DNA from: Peribacillus kribbensis DSM 17871
GTDB taxonomy: Bacteria > Bacillota > Bacilli > Bacillales > DSM-1321
Assembly (NCBI RefSeq): GCF_000430765.1
Contig: NZ_AUMQ01000035.1
Location: 17,527 to 81,526 of the forward strand
Direction: 5' to 3'
DNA: 64,000 nt
Every line of letters begins with the position of its first letter. Position 1 is the stretch's first letter. The position numbers and the translations under genes were made by a program. Of this stretch, positions 1 to 8,026 are shown one piece after another. The notes beneath the pieces were generated by a model, which was not told the DNA's origin, ran no database searches, and worked only from the letters and a program-made list of their open reading frames with translations.

Positions 1-2
1 CC

Positions 3-890
3 TTCTTTGATATTCTGAGTTACTTTGGAATTCTGACATGGATCATTGATAAGGTCGGCTGGGTGATTTCCAAAGTCTCAGGCCTCCCTAAGCTGGAAAG
101 CTTCTTCTCCCTGCAGATGATGTTCCTGGGGAATACAGAGGCTCTGGCCGTTATCCGCCAGCAGCTGACGGTGCTAAAAGAAAACCGCCTGCTTACATTT
201 GGTATCATGAGTATGAGCAGTATCAGCGGATCGATTATCGGAGCCTATTTAAGCATGGTTCCTGGGGAATACGTTTTTGCTGCCATTCCGCTGAACTGTT
301 TAAATGCCCTGCTGCTTGCGAGTGTGCTGAATCCCATCCCAGTCAGTAAGGAAGAAGACATTGTCTATGTCCCTTCCAAGGCGGAACGGAAGGATTTCTT
401 CTCTACCATCTCGAATAGTATGATGGTCGGGATGAGAATGGTCATCGTCATTTTAGCGATGGTTGTCGGCTATGTAGCATTGACTGCCGTGGCAAATGGG
501 ATTTTAGGATTTTTCATTCACGGGTTGACCGTGCAGAAGATCTTCTCCGTTATTTTCAGTCCGTTTGCCTTCCTGTTGGGATTGTCAGGCCATGATGCCA
601 TGTATGTAGCCCAGCTGATGGGAATCAAGCTCGCAACGAATGAATTTGTAGCCATGATGGATTTGAAGAAGCATCTTCATTCACTGCCGCCGCATACCGT
701 TGCAGTAGCTGTTACCTTTTTGACTTCCTTTGCCAACTTCAGTACGGTCGGTATGATTTATGGGGCCATCAGCTCTATCATGGGAGAAGATAAGTCCCGA
801 ATCATCGGAAAAAATGTATGGAGGCTTCTAGTGAGCGGTATTGCCGTTTCACTCTTGAGCGCTATGTTTGTTGGATTGTTTATCTGGTAA
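3..890 (+). CDS. nupC: Concentrative nucleoside transporter (NupC/CNT family), 5' end outside window
   Basis: Membrane carrier that couples nucleoside uptake to a cation gradient. The open frame continues to the left edge of the window (FFDILSYFGILTWIID precedes the first internal start), so about 295 residues of a normal CNT protein of roughly 400 are present and the N-terminal helices are missing. The visible part shows PKLESFFSLQMMFLGNTEA, typical of the CNT core, the stretch GIMSMSSISGSIIGAYLSM, and hydrophobic C-terminal helices ending in GLFIW. A hairpin terminator follows, so it is the last gene of its unit. Family assignment is firm; the exact substrate (pyrimidine or purine nucleosides) is not visible. 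Confidence 0.9.
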   Translation, partial: FFDILSYFGILTWIIDKVGWVISKVSGLPKLESFFSLQMMFLGNTEALAVIRQQLTVLKENRLLTFGIMSMSSISGSIIGAYLSMVPGEYVFAAIPLNCLNALLLASVLNPIPVSKEEDIVYVPSKAERKDFFSTISNSMMVGMRMVIVILAMVVGYVALTAVANGILGFFIHGLTVQKIFSVIFSPFAFLLGLSGHDAMYVAQLMGIKLATNEFVAMMDLKKHLHSLPPHTVAVAVTFLTSFANFSTVGMIYGAISSIMGEDKSRIIGKNVWRLLVSGIAVSLLSAMFVGLFIW

Positions 891-923
891 AAAAATAATT
901 TATTATAAATAAATAGTTCTATC

Positions 924-954
924 AGTACACAGCCAAAAGGCTGTGTACTTTTTT
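924..954 (+). terminator. Rho-independent terminator after the nucleoside transporter
   Basis: An 11-bp perfect stem (agtacacagcc / ggctgtgtact) with an AAAA loop is followed by a run of six T. It lies 34 bases after the transporter stop codon. Confidence 0.9.
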
Positions 955-1036
955 CACTTCCAGATTTTTTCAACTATATGAGAGGCTGCATCGTCTAATT
1001 TTTAAAAGCATTCCGAACAGGAAGTGAGAAATTGAA

Positions 1037-1395
1037 TGAAACTAAAAAGCTGCATATGAGCCTTCTCAGAATCAGCTCTTAGAAGAGGTTATGAATCAAT
1101 TCGGAAATGAGGTTCTGTATATTGCTTATTCCTATGTAAAGGACTATAGTCTGGGTTCCGAAAGACCGTTTGAAGCTTCTGAAGGTTCCTTCTGAGATTT
1201 CTTTTAAATAAAGGAGGTTACATTCAATTATTCGGAAGTTAGTACGCGGGGGCCAATCGATTTAACGCTATCTCAAAAGACGAGAAGGTTCAATTAATCG
1301 TTGCGAGCCTCGGGAAGGGAAGCATCCGGAGGGCAAGGAAACTCTGGAAAGGTTACGCTGAAAAATGGATCGACAGCTCATTGGAGGAAGAATGA
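1037..1395 (+). pseudogene. Decayed ECF sigma factor gene (fragments)
   Basis: No intact gene lies between 955 and 1600, but two broken pieces read as an ECF-type sigma factor. From 1037 a start codon gives MKLKSCI then a stop. A shifted frame at 1058-1195 reads EPSQNQLLEEVMNQFGNEVL and continues YIAYSYVKDYSL, which looks like the start of sigma region 2. It then runs to a stop. A third piece ends at 1395 with GSIRRARKLWKGYAEKW and SSLEEE, like the end of region 4. The middle is missing. A frame overlapping the end (from about 1391) could be the start of the usual anti-sigma partner. This was judged by eye only; a six-frame protein search would settle it. Confidence 0.5.
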
Positions 1396-1565
1396 GAGAG
1401 AGAATGATGGGAAACTACTCGGGCTGGAGGGACAGCAAAAACCAGACGCTATACCACATTATGATAATGGTCCAGCCGATGAATGCAAAGAATACGTATA
1501 CAAAAAATGATTTGATTGAAATTGCTAATTCATTGATTCTATACGAACGCGATTTCCCTGTATTT

Positions 1566-1597
1566 AAAACAGCGGCATTATTTAATGCCGCTGTTTT
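1566..1597. terminator. Perfect hairpin terminator, probably bidirectional
   Basis: A 15-bp perfect inverted repeat (aaaacagcggcatta / taatgccgctgtttt) with a 2-base loop lies just after the stop codon of the leftward siderophore-binding lipoprotein gene. A and T runs flank the stem on both strands. Confidence 0.85.
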
Positions 1598-1600
1598 ATT

Positions 1601-2545
1601 TTATTTAGTTAAAGATTGTTCAATCTCATCCATCGTTTTTTCATTTGCAAGGAGTCCATTGATGGTCCAGTTGGACGGATCCTTCATAATATAAACATGG
1701 TTCTGTTTCACGGCAGGAAGATTCTTATAGATAGTGCTTTCTTGAAGCTTGGCAACGCCGGCTTCATTTGGAAGGGCGGTTATAAATAGATGATCAGCAT
1801 CGAGATCAGAAAGAGACTCGAGTGAGACAGGCTGCCAGGCTGCTTTAGCCTCAGGGAGCTTTTTAATCATGTCAGGCTGTGAAACGCCAAGCTCATGGTA
1901 CAGGACATTTCCGGCAAAGCGATTGTTTTCAAATAAGTAATATTTGTTTCCAGCAACCCAGATAATGGCGGCTGTATCGTCACCAATCGCTTTTTTAATC
2001 GCAGCGGAAGACTTATCCGTCTTTGTGTCATACTCAGCTAATTTTCCCTTGGCTTCTTTTTCCTTGCCGGTCAGGCTGCCAATGGTGGTCAGCTGCTTTT
2101 TCCAGTCGGCACCATCGGTGTCCTTGAAAACATAAACTGGAGCTATCTTTTTGTATTCCTCATATTGTCCATTCTGGATTGCACCAGCAGAACTGAAAAT
2201 AATAAGATCAGGCTTTGCTTTTATCGTCTGCTCTAAAGGCAGGTCCCAGCTTATTTTCGGTACATTCTTTAAGTCAGTCTGCAGATAATCAAGTACTGTT
2301 GTGCCAATGGACCATTGAGCTGCGGGTTTAATGCCCAAGGCTGTAAGGGAATCCTCCATATAGGGAGCGAGAATCCGTTTAGGAGTGGCCGGAATCGTCA
2401 CTTTTCCCATGGCGTCTGTTACGGTTTTTTCTTTAGGGGAATCAGAGCTTTTCCCGCTATCCTCCTTATTCCCGCAGGCAGCGAGCAGCATCATGCTGCA
2501 GAACAGGGCTGCGAGGAGGGGTATGTATTTCCTTGGGCTTTTCAT
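1601..2545 (-). CDS. Iron-siderophore ABC transporter substrate-binding lipoprotein
   Basis: Membrane-anchored binding protein that captures ferric siderophore and delivers it to the FecCD-type permeases encoded divergently at 2725-4763. The start is the ATG at 2545 (MKSPRKYIP), preceded by an AAGGAGGAG site at 2556-2564; longer upstream frames have no such site. A lipoprotein signal ends in LLAAC with the lipid-bearing Cys at residue 24. The mature part has the TroA/FhuD-like fold pattern (IPATPKRILAPYMEDSLTAL, then KPDLIIFSS and ADHLFI). The length, 314 residues, is usual for the family. A Fur box lies upstream at 2587-2601. Siderophore specificity (FeuA, YfiY or FhuD type) is not decided by sequence alone. 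Confidence 0.9.
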   Translation of the reverse strand: MKSPRKYIPLLAALFCSMMLLAACGNKEDSGKSSDSPKEKTVTDAMGKVTIPATPKRILAPYMEDSLTALGIKPAAQWSIGTTVLDYLQTDLKNVPKISWDLPLEQTIKAKPDLIIFSSAGAIQNGQYEEYKKIAPVYVFKDTDGADWKKQLTTIGSLTGKEKEAKGKLAEYDTKTDKSSAAIKKAIGDDTAAIIWVAGNKYYLFENNRFAGNVLYHELGVSQPDMIKKLPEAKAAWQPVSLESLSDLDADHLFITALPNEAGVAKLQESTIYKNLPAVKQNHVYIMKDPSNWTINGLLANEKTMDEIEQSLTK

Positions 2546-2586
2546 AATATGGGTGCTCCTCCTTAAAAATCCTCTTTTTCCGATAA

Positions 2587-2601
2587 TGATAATCATTCTC
2601 A
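2587..2601 (-). promoter_or_regulatory. Fur box for the siderophore-binding protein gene
   Basis: TGATAATCATTCTCA matches the 7-1-7 Fur motif TGATAATnATTATCA at all but one position, and GATAATGATAATCATTCTC (2582-2600) closely follows the 19-bp version. It lies about 40 bases upstream of the leftward start codon. Confidence 0.85.
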
Positions 2602-2678
2602 CAAATAAAGTCAATCATTTAGCGCCGATTATGACAAATATCTTGAAAGAATCCAGCTTTAATCATATACTTACTACT

Positions 2679-2693
2679 GAAAATGATTCTCAT
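2679..2693 (+). promoter_or_regulatory. Fur box for the permease operon
   Basis: TGAAAATGATTCTCA matches the 7-1-7 Fur motif with two mismatches and lies about 30 bases before the GTG start of the rightward permease gene. Together with the box at 2587 it gives each divergent transcript its own iron-responsive operator. Confidence 0.75.
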
Positions 2694-2724
2694 TATTAGA
2701 TTGTTTAGAGATAGGTGAACCTGG

Positions 2725-3756
2725 GTGAGACGTATACTTGGACAGGAATATATACTTGAAAAACGGGCATCAAGAACTATCTGGGTGCTGTTATCATGTA
2801 TTTTACTATTAATAGCGGCAGCGGTGCTTTCTCTTATTTATGGACATTCAGAGATTGATGCAGCAACCGTCTGGAATGCAGCCTTTCATTATAATCCACA
2901 TAATAAGCTCCATGTAATCATTGCGGAAATCAGACTTCCGCGTCTATTGTCGGCCATGATGATCGGAGCGTTTCTGGCTCTGTCTGGAGCACTGATGCAG
3001 GCACTGACCAGAAATCCACTCGCCGAGCCTTCCTTAATAGGTGTTTCCCACGGGGCGGCTTTCGCCCTTGTCATTACCATCACCCTTTTCCCCGGAATAT
3101 CAGCTTCTGGACAAAGTATCGCTGCCATGGCAGGAGCAGGAGCAGCTGTACTTCTGGTCTTTTTGATGGCATCCGTATCAAAGGGAGGCGGAGGACCAGT
3201 CAAGCTTGTTCTGGCTGGCGTAGCTGTAGGGATGCTCCTCAGCTCCTTGACATCCATTACCGCCATGCATTTTGGAGCGGCTAAGCAGCTAAGCTTCTGG
3301 TATGCAGGGGGCTTGGAGGCAAGTGGCTGGAAAAGCATAAAGATGCTGGCGGGAGCTGGCTTCATGGGTGCTGTCTTAGTTTTTGCTCTGGCACGGCCGT
3401 TAACTCTCCTGAATTTTGGACAGGAAGTGACACGGGGACTTGGCATAAATGTAAAGGCAGTCAATGCGCTTGGTGTCCTGGCCATCCTCCTGCTTACAGG
3501 ATCTTCTGTTGCGGTAAGCGGGACCATTTCATTTATCGGACTTATCGTGCCCCACATCAGCCGTATGCTGACGGGACATGATTACCGGCATTCCCTTCCG
3601 GTTTCCGCGTTGCTTGGAAGCCTGCTTCTTACTTTAAGCGACCTTTTATCCAGGATGGTCAACCCTCCCTACGAAACTCCTGTAGGAGTGATAACAGCCG
3701 TGCTGGGTGTTCCTTTTTTTCTATTCCTGGTTAGAAGCGGAAGGGGCAGAATATGA
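2725..3756 (+). CDS. Ferric siderophore ABC transporter permease (FecCD/BtuC family), first subunit
   Basis: Integral membrane subunit of the siderophore importer, 343 residues with about nine to ten hydrophobic segments. It carries the family hallmarks RLPRLLSAMMIGAFLALSGA, MQALTRNPLAEPSLIGV, and near the C-terminus FIGLIVPHISRMLTGHDYR, the cytoplasmic loop that contacts the ATPase. The start is GTG at 2725, with AGGTGA seven bases upstream. It overlaps the second permease gene by four bases (ATGA), so the two are translationally coupled. Transcription is probably iron-repressed through the Fur box at 2679. Confidence 0.92.
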   Translation: MRRILGQEYILEKRASRTIWVLLSCILLLIAAAVLSLIYGHSEIDAATVWNAAFHYNPHNKLHVIIAEIRLPRLLSAMMIGAFLALSGALMQALTRNPLAEPSLIGVSHGAAFALVITITLFPGISASGQSIAAMAGAGAAVLLVFLMASVSKGGGGPVKLVLAGVAVGMLLSSLTSITAMHFGAAKQLSFWYAGGLEASGWKSIKMLAGAGFMGAVLVFALARPLTLLNFGQEVTRGLGINVKAVNALGVLAILLLTGSSVAVSGTISFIGLIVPHISRMLTGHDYRHSLPVSALLGSLLLTLSDLLSRMVNPPYETPVGVITAVLGVPFFLFLVRSGRGRI

Positions 3757-4763
3757 ATAGCAGTAATAGAAAATTTATTTGGACGATTCTAATCCTGTCA
3801 GCGGCGCTTTTGGCGGCGGGCATTCTTAGCTTGAGCCTTGGTGCCATTTCAATCGGCCCTTTGGAGGTATTGACTGCCTTCCTTGGAAAGGGGACAAGCC
3901 AGCAGGAATTAATTTTATATAATTTCCGTCTTCCGGCCATTGTTTTGGCCATTTTAGTAGGATTGGGGATGGCGGCATCCGGTACCATCCTGCAGGGTAT
4001 AACCCGTAATGAACTGGCGGACCCCGGAATTCTTGGAATCAATGCAGGATCAGGAACAGCCGTCATCCTCTATATCACCTTTTTTCAGACGGCAGCAGGC
4101 AGTCTCACCACGATGGGAGCCTTTATTCTCCCCTTGATTGCATTTGTTGGTGCGCTTTTGACAGGGGCTTTGATTATGCTCCTATCGTGGAAAAAAGGGA
4201 TGGACTCCATCCGGCTGATCCTTGTAGGAATTGGCGTTAATGCAGGATTAAGTGCTATTATTATTGCCCAGCAGCTAAGACTTGAACCGAATGATTTTGT
4301 AAAAGCTATGGTGTGGCTTTCCGGTGATCTATGGGCTACCCAATGGATCTATGTAGGGGCCCTTTTGCCATGGATGCTGCTTTTATGTGTATACACATTA
4401 TTTAAAGCGCACACCTTGAATGTTTTGAATCTGGGCAGTCAAGTTTCCTTGTCTCTTGGAATTTCGGCCACCCGGGAACGCATCATCCTTCTTATCGCTG
4501 CCGCTGCCCTGGCTGGCCTGGGAGTTGCGGCAGGGGGAGGGATTGCCTTCCTGGGTTTGATTGCTCCGCATATAGCAAGGAGAATCGTAGGACCAAAGCA
4601 TCAGCGGCTTCTGCCTGCAGCTGCCCTGATAGGAGCTCTCGTCCTGGTTCTGGCTGACGCAATCGGAAAAAATCTCTTAACTCCGACTGAGATTCCGGCA
4701 GGCTTGGTGGTAGCAGTAGTAAGTGTTCCATACTTTGTAATCTTATTAATGAAAAGCAAATAG
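3753..4763 (+). CDS. Ferric siderophore ABC transporter permease (FecCD/BtuC family), second subunit
   Basis: Partner of the preceding permease; the two form the heterodimeric channel. It has 336 residues. Family motifs include FRLPAIVLAILVGLGMAASG, LQGITRNELADPGILGINAG and FLGLIAPHIARRIVGPKH, the ATPase-contact loop near residue 270. The start ATG overlaps the upstream stop codon, and the ATPase gene begins 12 bases after its own stop. Nothing is missing or unusual in length. Confidence 0.92.
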   Translation: MNSSNRKFIWTILILSAALLAAGILSLSLGAISIGPLEVLTAFLGKGTSQQELILYNFRLPAIVLAILVGLGMAASGTILQGITRNELADPGILGINAGSGTAVILYITFFQTAAGSLTTMGAFILPLIAFVGALLTGALIMLLSWKKGMDSIRLILVGIGVNAGLSAIIIAQQLRLEPNDFVKAMVWLSGDLWATQWIYVGALLPWMLLLCVYTLFKAHTLNVLNLGSQVSLSLGISATRERIILLIAAAALAGLGVAAGGGIAFLGLIAPHIARRIVGPKHQRLLPAAALIGALVLVLADAIGKNLLTPTEIPAGLVVAVVSVPYFVILLMKSK

Positions 4764-4775
4764 GAGGTTTGGTGT

Positions 4776-5561
4776 ATGACCAGCCTGACAGCAAAAAATC
4801 TATCCATCGGTTATGAAGAGAGACTGATCGTAGAAGGTTTGAATGTATCCTTTTCTAAAGGCATGATTACTTCCATCATTGGACCGAATGGATGCGGAAA
4901 ATCTACAATTCTAAAAACGATGGCACGGCTGCATAAAGCAAAATCTGGTGCTGTGTATTTGGATGGCAGAGAAATACACGAAACACCTACAAAAGAAATC
5001 GCGAAAAAACTGGCAGTCCTGCCTCAGTCACCAGAAGCCCCGGCCGGCCTGACAGTATATGAGCTGGTTTCCTATGGGCGTACTCCTCATCAGTCGGGCT
5101 TTTCCCGCCTTTCTCCTCATGACCGGAAAATGATCGACTGGTCGCTGGACGTAACCGGGCTTTCAGATCTTAAGGATCGAGAAGTCGATGAGTTATCCGG
5201 AGGCCAGCGGCAGCGGGCCTGGATTGCGATGGCTATCGCACAGGAAACAGAAATCCTCATGCTGGACGAGCCCACTACCTATTTGGATCTTGCCCATCAG
5301 CTGGAAGTGCTGCAGCTGCTGGGCAAAATCAACCAGGATGAAGGAAGGACCATCATCATGGTAATACATGACCTGAATCAGGCGGCCAGGTTCTCCCATG
5401 AAATCTTAGCCCTCAAAAACGGCAGGATCATCAGCCAGGGGACTCCTTTCGACGTCATGAAGGAAGACATCATCAAGGGAGTATTCGGCATCGACACACA
5501 CATTATTGCCGATCCCCGCACAGGAAAGCCGGCAATGATTTCTTACGATTTAATTAAATAA
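4776..5561 (+). CDS. Ferric siderophore ABC transporter ATP-binding protein (FecE/FhuC/YusV type)
   Basis: Cytoplasmic ATPase that powers the siderophore importer. In order: Walker A GPNGCGKST (36-44), Q-loop region LPQSPEAPAG (82-91), signature LSGGQ (140-144), Walker B LMLDEP (161-166) and a switch His in VIHDLNQ. It has 261 residues, normal for FecE-like ATPases. A ribosome site AGGAGG lies 8 bases before the ATG. It is the third gene of the unit and is followed 14 bases later by the reductase gene. It may also serve other siderophore permeases encoded elsewhere, as YusV does in B. subtilis; this is inference from the family. Confidence 0.94.
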   Translation: MTSLTAKNLSIGYEERLIVEGLNVSFSKGMITSIIGPNGCGKSTILKTMARLHKAKSGAVYLDGREIHETPTKEIAKKLAVLPQSPEAPAGLTVYELVSYGRTPHQSGFSRLSPHDRKMIDWSLDVTGLSDLKDREVDELSGGQRQRAWIAMAIAQETEILMLDEPTTYLDLAHQLEVLQLLGKINQDEGRTIIMVIHDLNQAARFSHEILALKNGRIISQGTPFDVMKEDIIKGVFGIDTHIIADPRTGKPAMISYDLIK

Positions 5562-5575
5562 GGAGGCGGCAGAGC

Positions 5576-6289
5576 ATGCACCAGCAAAGAATTTGGCAGG
5601 AGCTCGAACAGTTTAATATTAAACAAAATATGGGCAGTACGCTGCCGAAGCTTGAAAATCTGTCCGCCATCCTAAAGATTGCTTCAGACCGGACCAAGGC
5701 GGATACTCCTCACAGTATGGCATCAGTCTTCATTCGAAATGCCGCCTTCATTTTTGTGGCCCAGCTTTATGCTTTGAGTAAATTCCGTGCAGTTTGGACA
5801 GGGAAAAGCACCTCTATATCGATGGCTGACCATGAGGCATACGGCCGATGGATGCCGCAATGGTCTTTTCCAGATGGGGAGTGGGCAGAGGTGAAGGATG
5901 AAGAGGATGTCCACTCAGCGTTAAAATCCATTATCCTTCAGGATGGATACAGCCTCATTCATCAGACTGCGGAAGCCACTAAATCATCCCGTCTTGTACT
6001 TTGGGAAAATGTCTGGGGCTATGCCTTATGGATGTATACACAGCTGTTCCAGGAGGATGAAGAAATCAATAGCCGTGCCAGGGGTGATCTGGATATCCTT
6101 TTGGATGATTCATTCTGGGCGGGGCGGGAAAGAACTTCCCCTTTTAAGAAATTCCTTAAAGGATTGACTCCTGAAGGAAGCATGAGCGACTATGCCAGAG
6201 TTACCTGCTGTCTCTACTACCTGATACCAGGAAATGATAAATGCCCATACTGTCCCATGATGTCCCGGGACAAGTGCCTGGTGGATTAA
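5576..6289 (+). CDS. FhuF-like ferric-siderophore reductase, [2Fe-2S] C-terminus
   Basis: Probably reduces ferric iron to free it from the imported siderophore in the cytoplasm. The decisive feature is the C-terminal cysteine pattern CCLYYLIPGNDKCPYC, which is exactly the C-C-x10-C-x2-C spacing that binds the [2Fe-2S] cluster in FhuF. The rest (237 residues) is weakly conserved, with an N-terminal helical part and EVKDEEDVHSALKSIILQ in the middle. AGGAGG precedes the ATG by 9 bases. It closes the Fur-controlled operon, and a short hairpin follows the stop. Functional coupling to the transporter follows from the operon; the electron donor is unknown. Confidence 0.85.
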   Translation: MHQQRIWQELEQFNIKQNMGSTLPKLENLSAILKIASDRTKADTPHSMASVFIRNAAFIFVAQLYALSKFRAVWTGKSTSISMADHEAYGRWMPQWSFPDGEWAEVKDEEDVHSALKSIILQDGYSLIHQTAEATKSSRLVLWENVWGYALWMYTQLFQEDEEINSRARGDLDILLDDSFWAGRERTSPFKKFLKGLTPEGSMSDYARVTCCLYYLIPGNDKCPYCPMMSRDKCLVD

Positions 6290-6290
6290 G

Positions 6291-6312
6291 ATGCCGTTTT
6301 AGCGGCATTTTC
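6291..6312 (+). terminator. Short hairpin terminator after the siderophore operon
   Basis: Six-bp stem atgccg / cggcat with loop ttttag, followed by TTTTCT, beginning two bases after the reductase stop codon. The stem is short, so termination may be partial. About 50 bases later (6359-6400) there is a separate 10-bp inverted repeat, tttcagaagc / gcttctgaaa, with a loop of about 20 bases. Confidence 0.6.
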
Positions 6313-6427
6313 TGCTGTATTCATTTCCTCATAAAAGTCATCTGTTTCCCGCGAAGAATTTCAGAAGCATCCTATAAGGGCTTTTTACGCTTCTGAAAAG
6401 ATAAAGAAACCCTGCAAAACATAGCAA

Positions 6428-6452
6428 GGCTGCCTGCTGAAAACAGGCAGCC
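6428..6452 (-). terminator. Hairpin after the alpha/beta SASP gene
   Basis: Perfect 9-bp stem ggctgcctg / caggcagcc with loop ctgaaaa, 23 bases beyond the leftward SASP stop codon. On the minus strand the following T-run is interrupted (ttgctatgtttt). Confidence 0.7.
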
Positions 6453-6474
6453 TTTCATCCACAATATTTAATTA

Positions 6475-6702
6475 TTAGAAGCTTCCACCGCCGAATTGAC
6501 CACCAGCTTGACCTGATAATTGAGATTGAGCTGTAGCAACTAGACGTTTTGTGATTTCCCCACCAACAGATCCGTTTGCACGGGATACTGTTTCAGCTCC
6601 AAGCTGAACGCCAAATTCTGATGCGATTTCTTGCTTCATTTGGTCGATTGCCTGCTGAGCGCCAGGGACTAACTTTTGTCGGTTTGAACCACTGCGTGCC
6701 AT
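6475..6702 (-). CDS. Small acid-soluble spore protein, alpha/beta type
   Basis: DNA-binding protein that coats and protects the chromosome in the dormant spore and is degraded at germination. The start is ATG at 6702 ([20 protein letters not shown]) with TAAAGGAGGTGG just upstream. The 75-residue protein shows the family landmarks: [11 protein letters not shown], which contains the GPR protease cleavage region, and [16 protein letters not shown] in the C-terminal DNA-binding half, with a Gly/Gln-rich tail ([11 protein letters not shown]). It is monocistronic and ends before a hairpin. It is one of the strongest signs that the organism forms endospores. Expression would be expected in the forespore under SigG; no promoter is claimed here. 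Confidence 0.95.
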   Translation of the reverse strand: MARSGSNRQKLVPGAQQAIDQMKQEIASEFGVQLGAETVSRANGSVGGEITKRLVATAQSQLSGQAGGQFGGGSF

Positions 6703-6911
6703 GATATCCACCTCCTTTACTAATAATCTGCTCTTATTTTGACAGAACATGCATGACAGCATTTCTGCAATTATTGGTTTAAGTGGGAAATACTACTTGT
6801 TCTTTGAAAGGGGGAACTAAGGGGCTTTTAGGATTTAAGGGACTAAAGTCAGATGTTAGAACGGATATAGTATTTACCTCCTTTCACAAATTATTCCCTT
6901 ATAAAGATTAC

Positions 6912-6950
6912 AAAAAAAACTCCTTCCGAAAGGATTTCGGAAAGGAGTTC
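6912..6950 (-). terminator. Terminator of the DUF1028 gene
   Basis: Long hairpin aactccttccgaaa / tttcggaaaggagtt with one bulge, immediately beyond the leftward stop at 6958. On the minus strand it is followed by a run of eight T (seen as A at 6912-6919). Confidence 0.85.
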
Positions 6951-6957
6951 GAAATGG

Positions 6958-7788
6958 TTAAAGCTTTTTCATAAAGTTTAGAACCTCTAAATCAAGTCTG
7001 CCTTTTGGCTGTTCCCTGCCTTCAAAGTTTTCCGTATGAAGGAAGGAGGTCAAAGCCTTGTGAAGGTCTTGGCCGGAAGCATAGTACCCGAGCCTCCGAA
7101 GTTCTTCAGAAAGCTCAGCTTCGGTTCCGCCTGAAATATCCACTATATGTTCAGGCTTGGATGGAGCAAAATACAGCTGATGAAGATGGTAAATCCGAAT
7201 CAGCTCGGTAATGGGGCCATTGTGGTCTTCTACCCTTAAATCGACAAAGCGGTCATTAAAGCCTCCGTATCCGCCATTCTCTTTTACGACCAGCAGGGCG
7301 GCAGACTGCTGTCCCCTGCTGTCCCCGCCGGCAAGCTGTCCTTCATTTAATGCATGGAGAAGCCGCTCGGCAAGGGGACCTGTGGATGATGTAAAAGAAT
7401 CTGCCATAGCCTGGACCGTTTTTTCATCCACTAAGATATTGCCCTGTGCAGCGAAGTTGGGACCTGTTATGCCTCCTGCCCAGCTGTAGCATTCACTTCC
7501 GGTAAAGGAAGCGGGGTTTCCATTGAAGTCTACAATGCCAACCTGCCTCATTTCCTTATCTTTATCATGAGCCAATAACTCGGCCAAAGCTTCTTCTGCG
7601 GATTTGCCATTTTCCATTAATTGAAGTGCCAGAGGGCCATAGGCCGTATTGGCGTAGGATTGTGTGGCGACGGCCCCTACACCTGCTTTAGCCCATGGAA
7701 CCACGGCCCCTACACCCAGAAATTTAGATTGGACCGCAATGCCCCATTCTTTTTCAATCGGATCATATCCTACAATGGAATAAGTCAT
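6958..7788 (-). CDS. DUF1028 family protein (Ntn-hydrolase-like)
   Basis: A conserved protein of unproven function; members of this family have an Ntn-hydrolase-like fold. The start ATG at 7788 gives MTYSIVGYDPIEKEWGIAVQ and is preceded by AGGGAGGAA at 7794-7802; the longer upstream frame has no site. The N-terminal 200 residues carry the family pattern (VGAVVPWAKAGVGAVATQSY, GNILVDEKTVQAMADSF, GGDSRGQQSAALLVV). The last 70 residues (DISGGTEAELSEELRRLGYY) look like the small helical, putative peptidoglycan-binding domain often attached to DUF1028. It is monocistronic, with its own terminator. No partner gene nearby suggests a pathway. Confidence 0.85.
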   Translation of the reverse strand: MTYSIVGYDPIEKEWGIAVQSKFLGVGAVVPWAKAGVGAVATQSYANTAYGPLALQLMENGKSAEEALAELLAHDKDKEMRQVGIVDFNGNPASFTGSECYSWAGGITGPNFAAQGNILVDEKTVQAMADSFTSSTGPLAERLLHALNEGQLAGGDSRGQQSAALLVVKENGGYGGFNDRFVDLRVEDHNGPITELIRIYHLHQLYFAPSKPEHIVDISGGTEAELSEELRRLGYYASGQDLHKALTSFLHTENFEGREQPKGRLDLEVLNFMKKL

Positions 7789-8026
7789 TCTCTTTTCCTC
7801 CCTAAAAGCTAAAAAACAGCTGAAATATATGATTGTATTCATTATAAACTGTTTGAACCTTTAGAAAAATAAAAACGAGTGAGACTCAGATTAAAATAAT
7901 TTGTACTGGCATTTCGGAAGACTCATAATAGAAATGGGTTTCAATGGACGATTCAAATGGTATTTAGATAGGCTTGAGGGAATCTTAGTAATGGATACCA
8001 CTGGTTACATATAGGGGGCTTGCGCA

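Noticed and set aside
1365..1694. 109-residue frame overlapping the siderophore-binding lipoprotein gene
   Set aside because: Its second half crosses a terminator and runs antisense into the lipoprotein; only the first part may be a relic of an anti-sigma gene.
2889..3557. 222-residue minus-strand frame inside the permease gene
   Set aside because: Shadow of the FecCD permease; composition and lack of a ribosome site argue against a gene.
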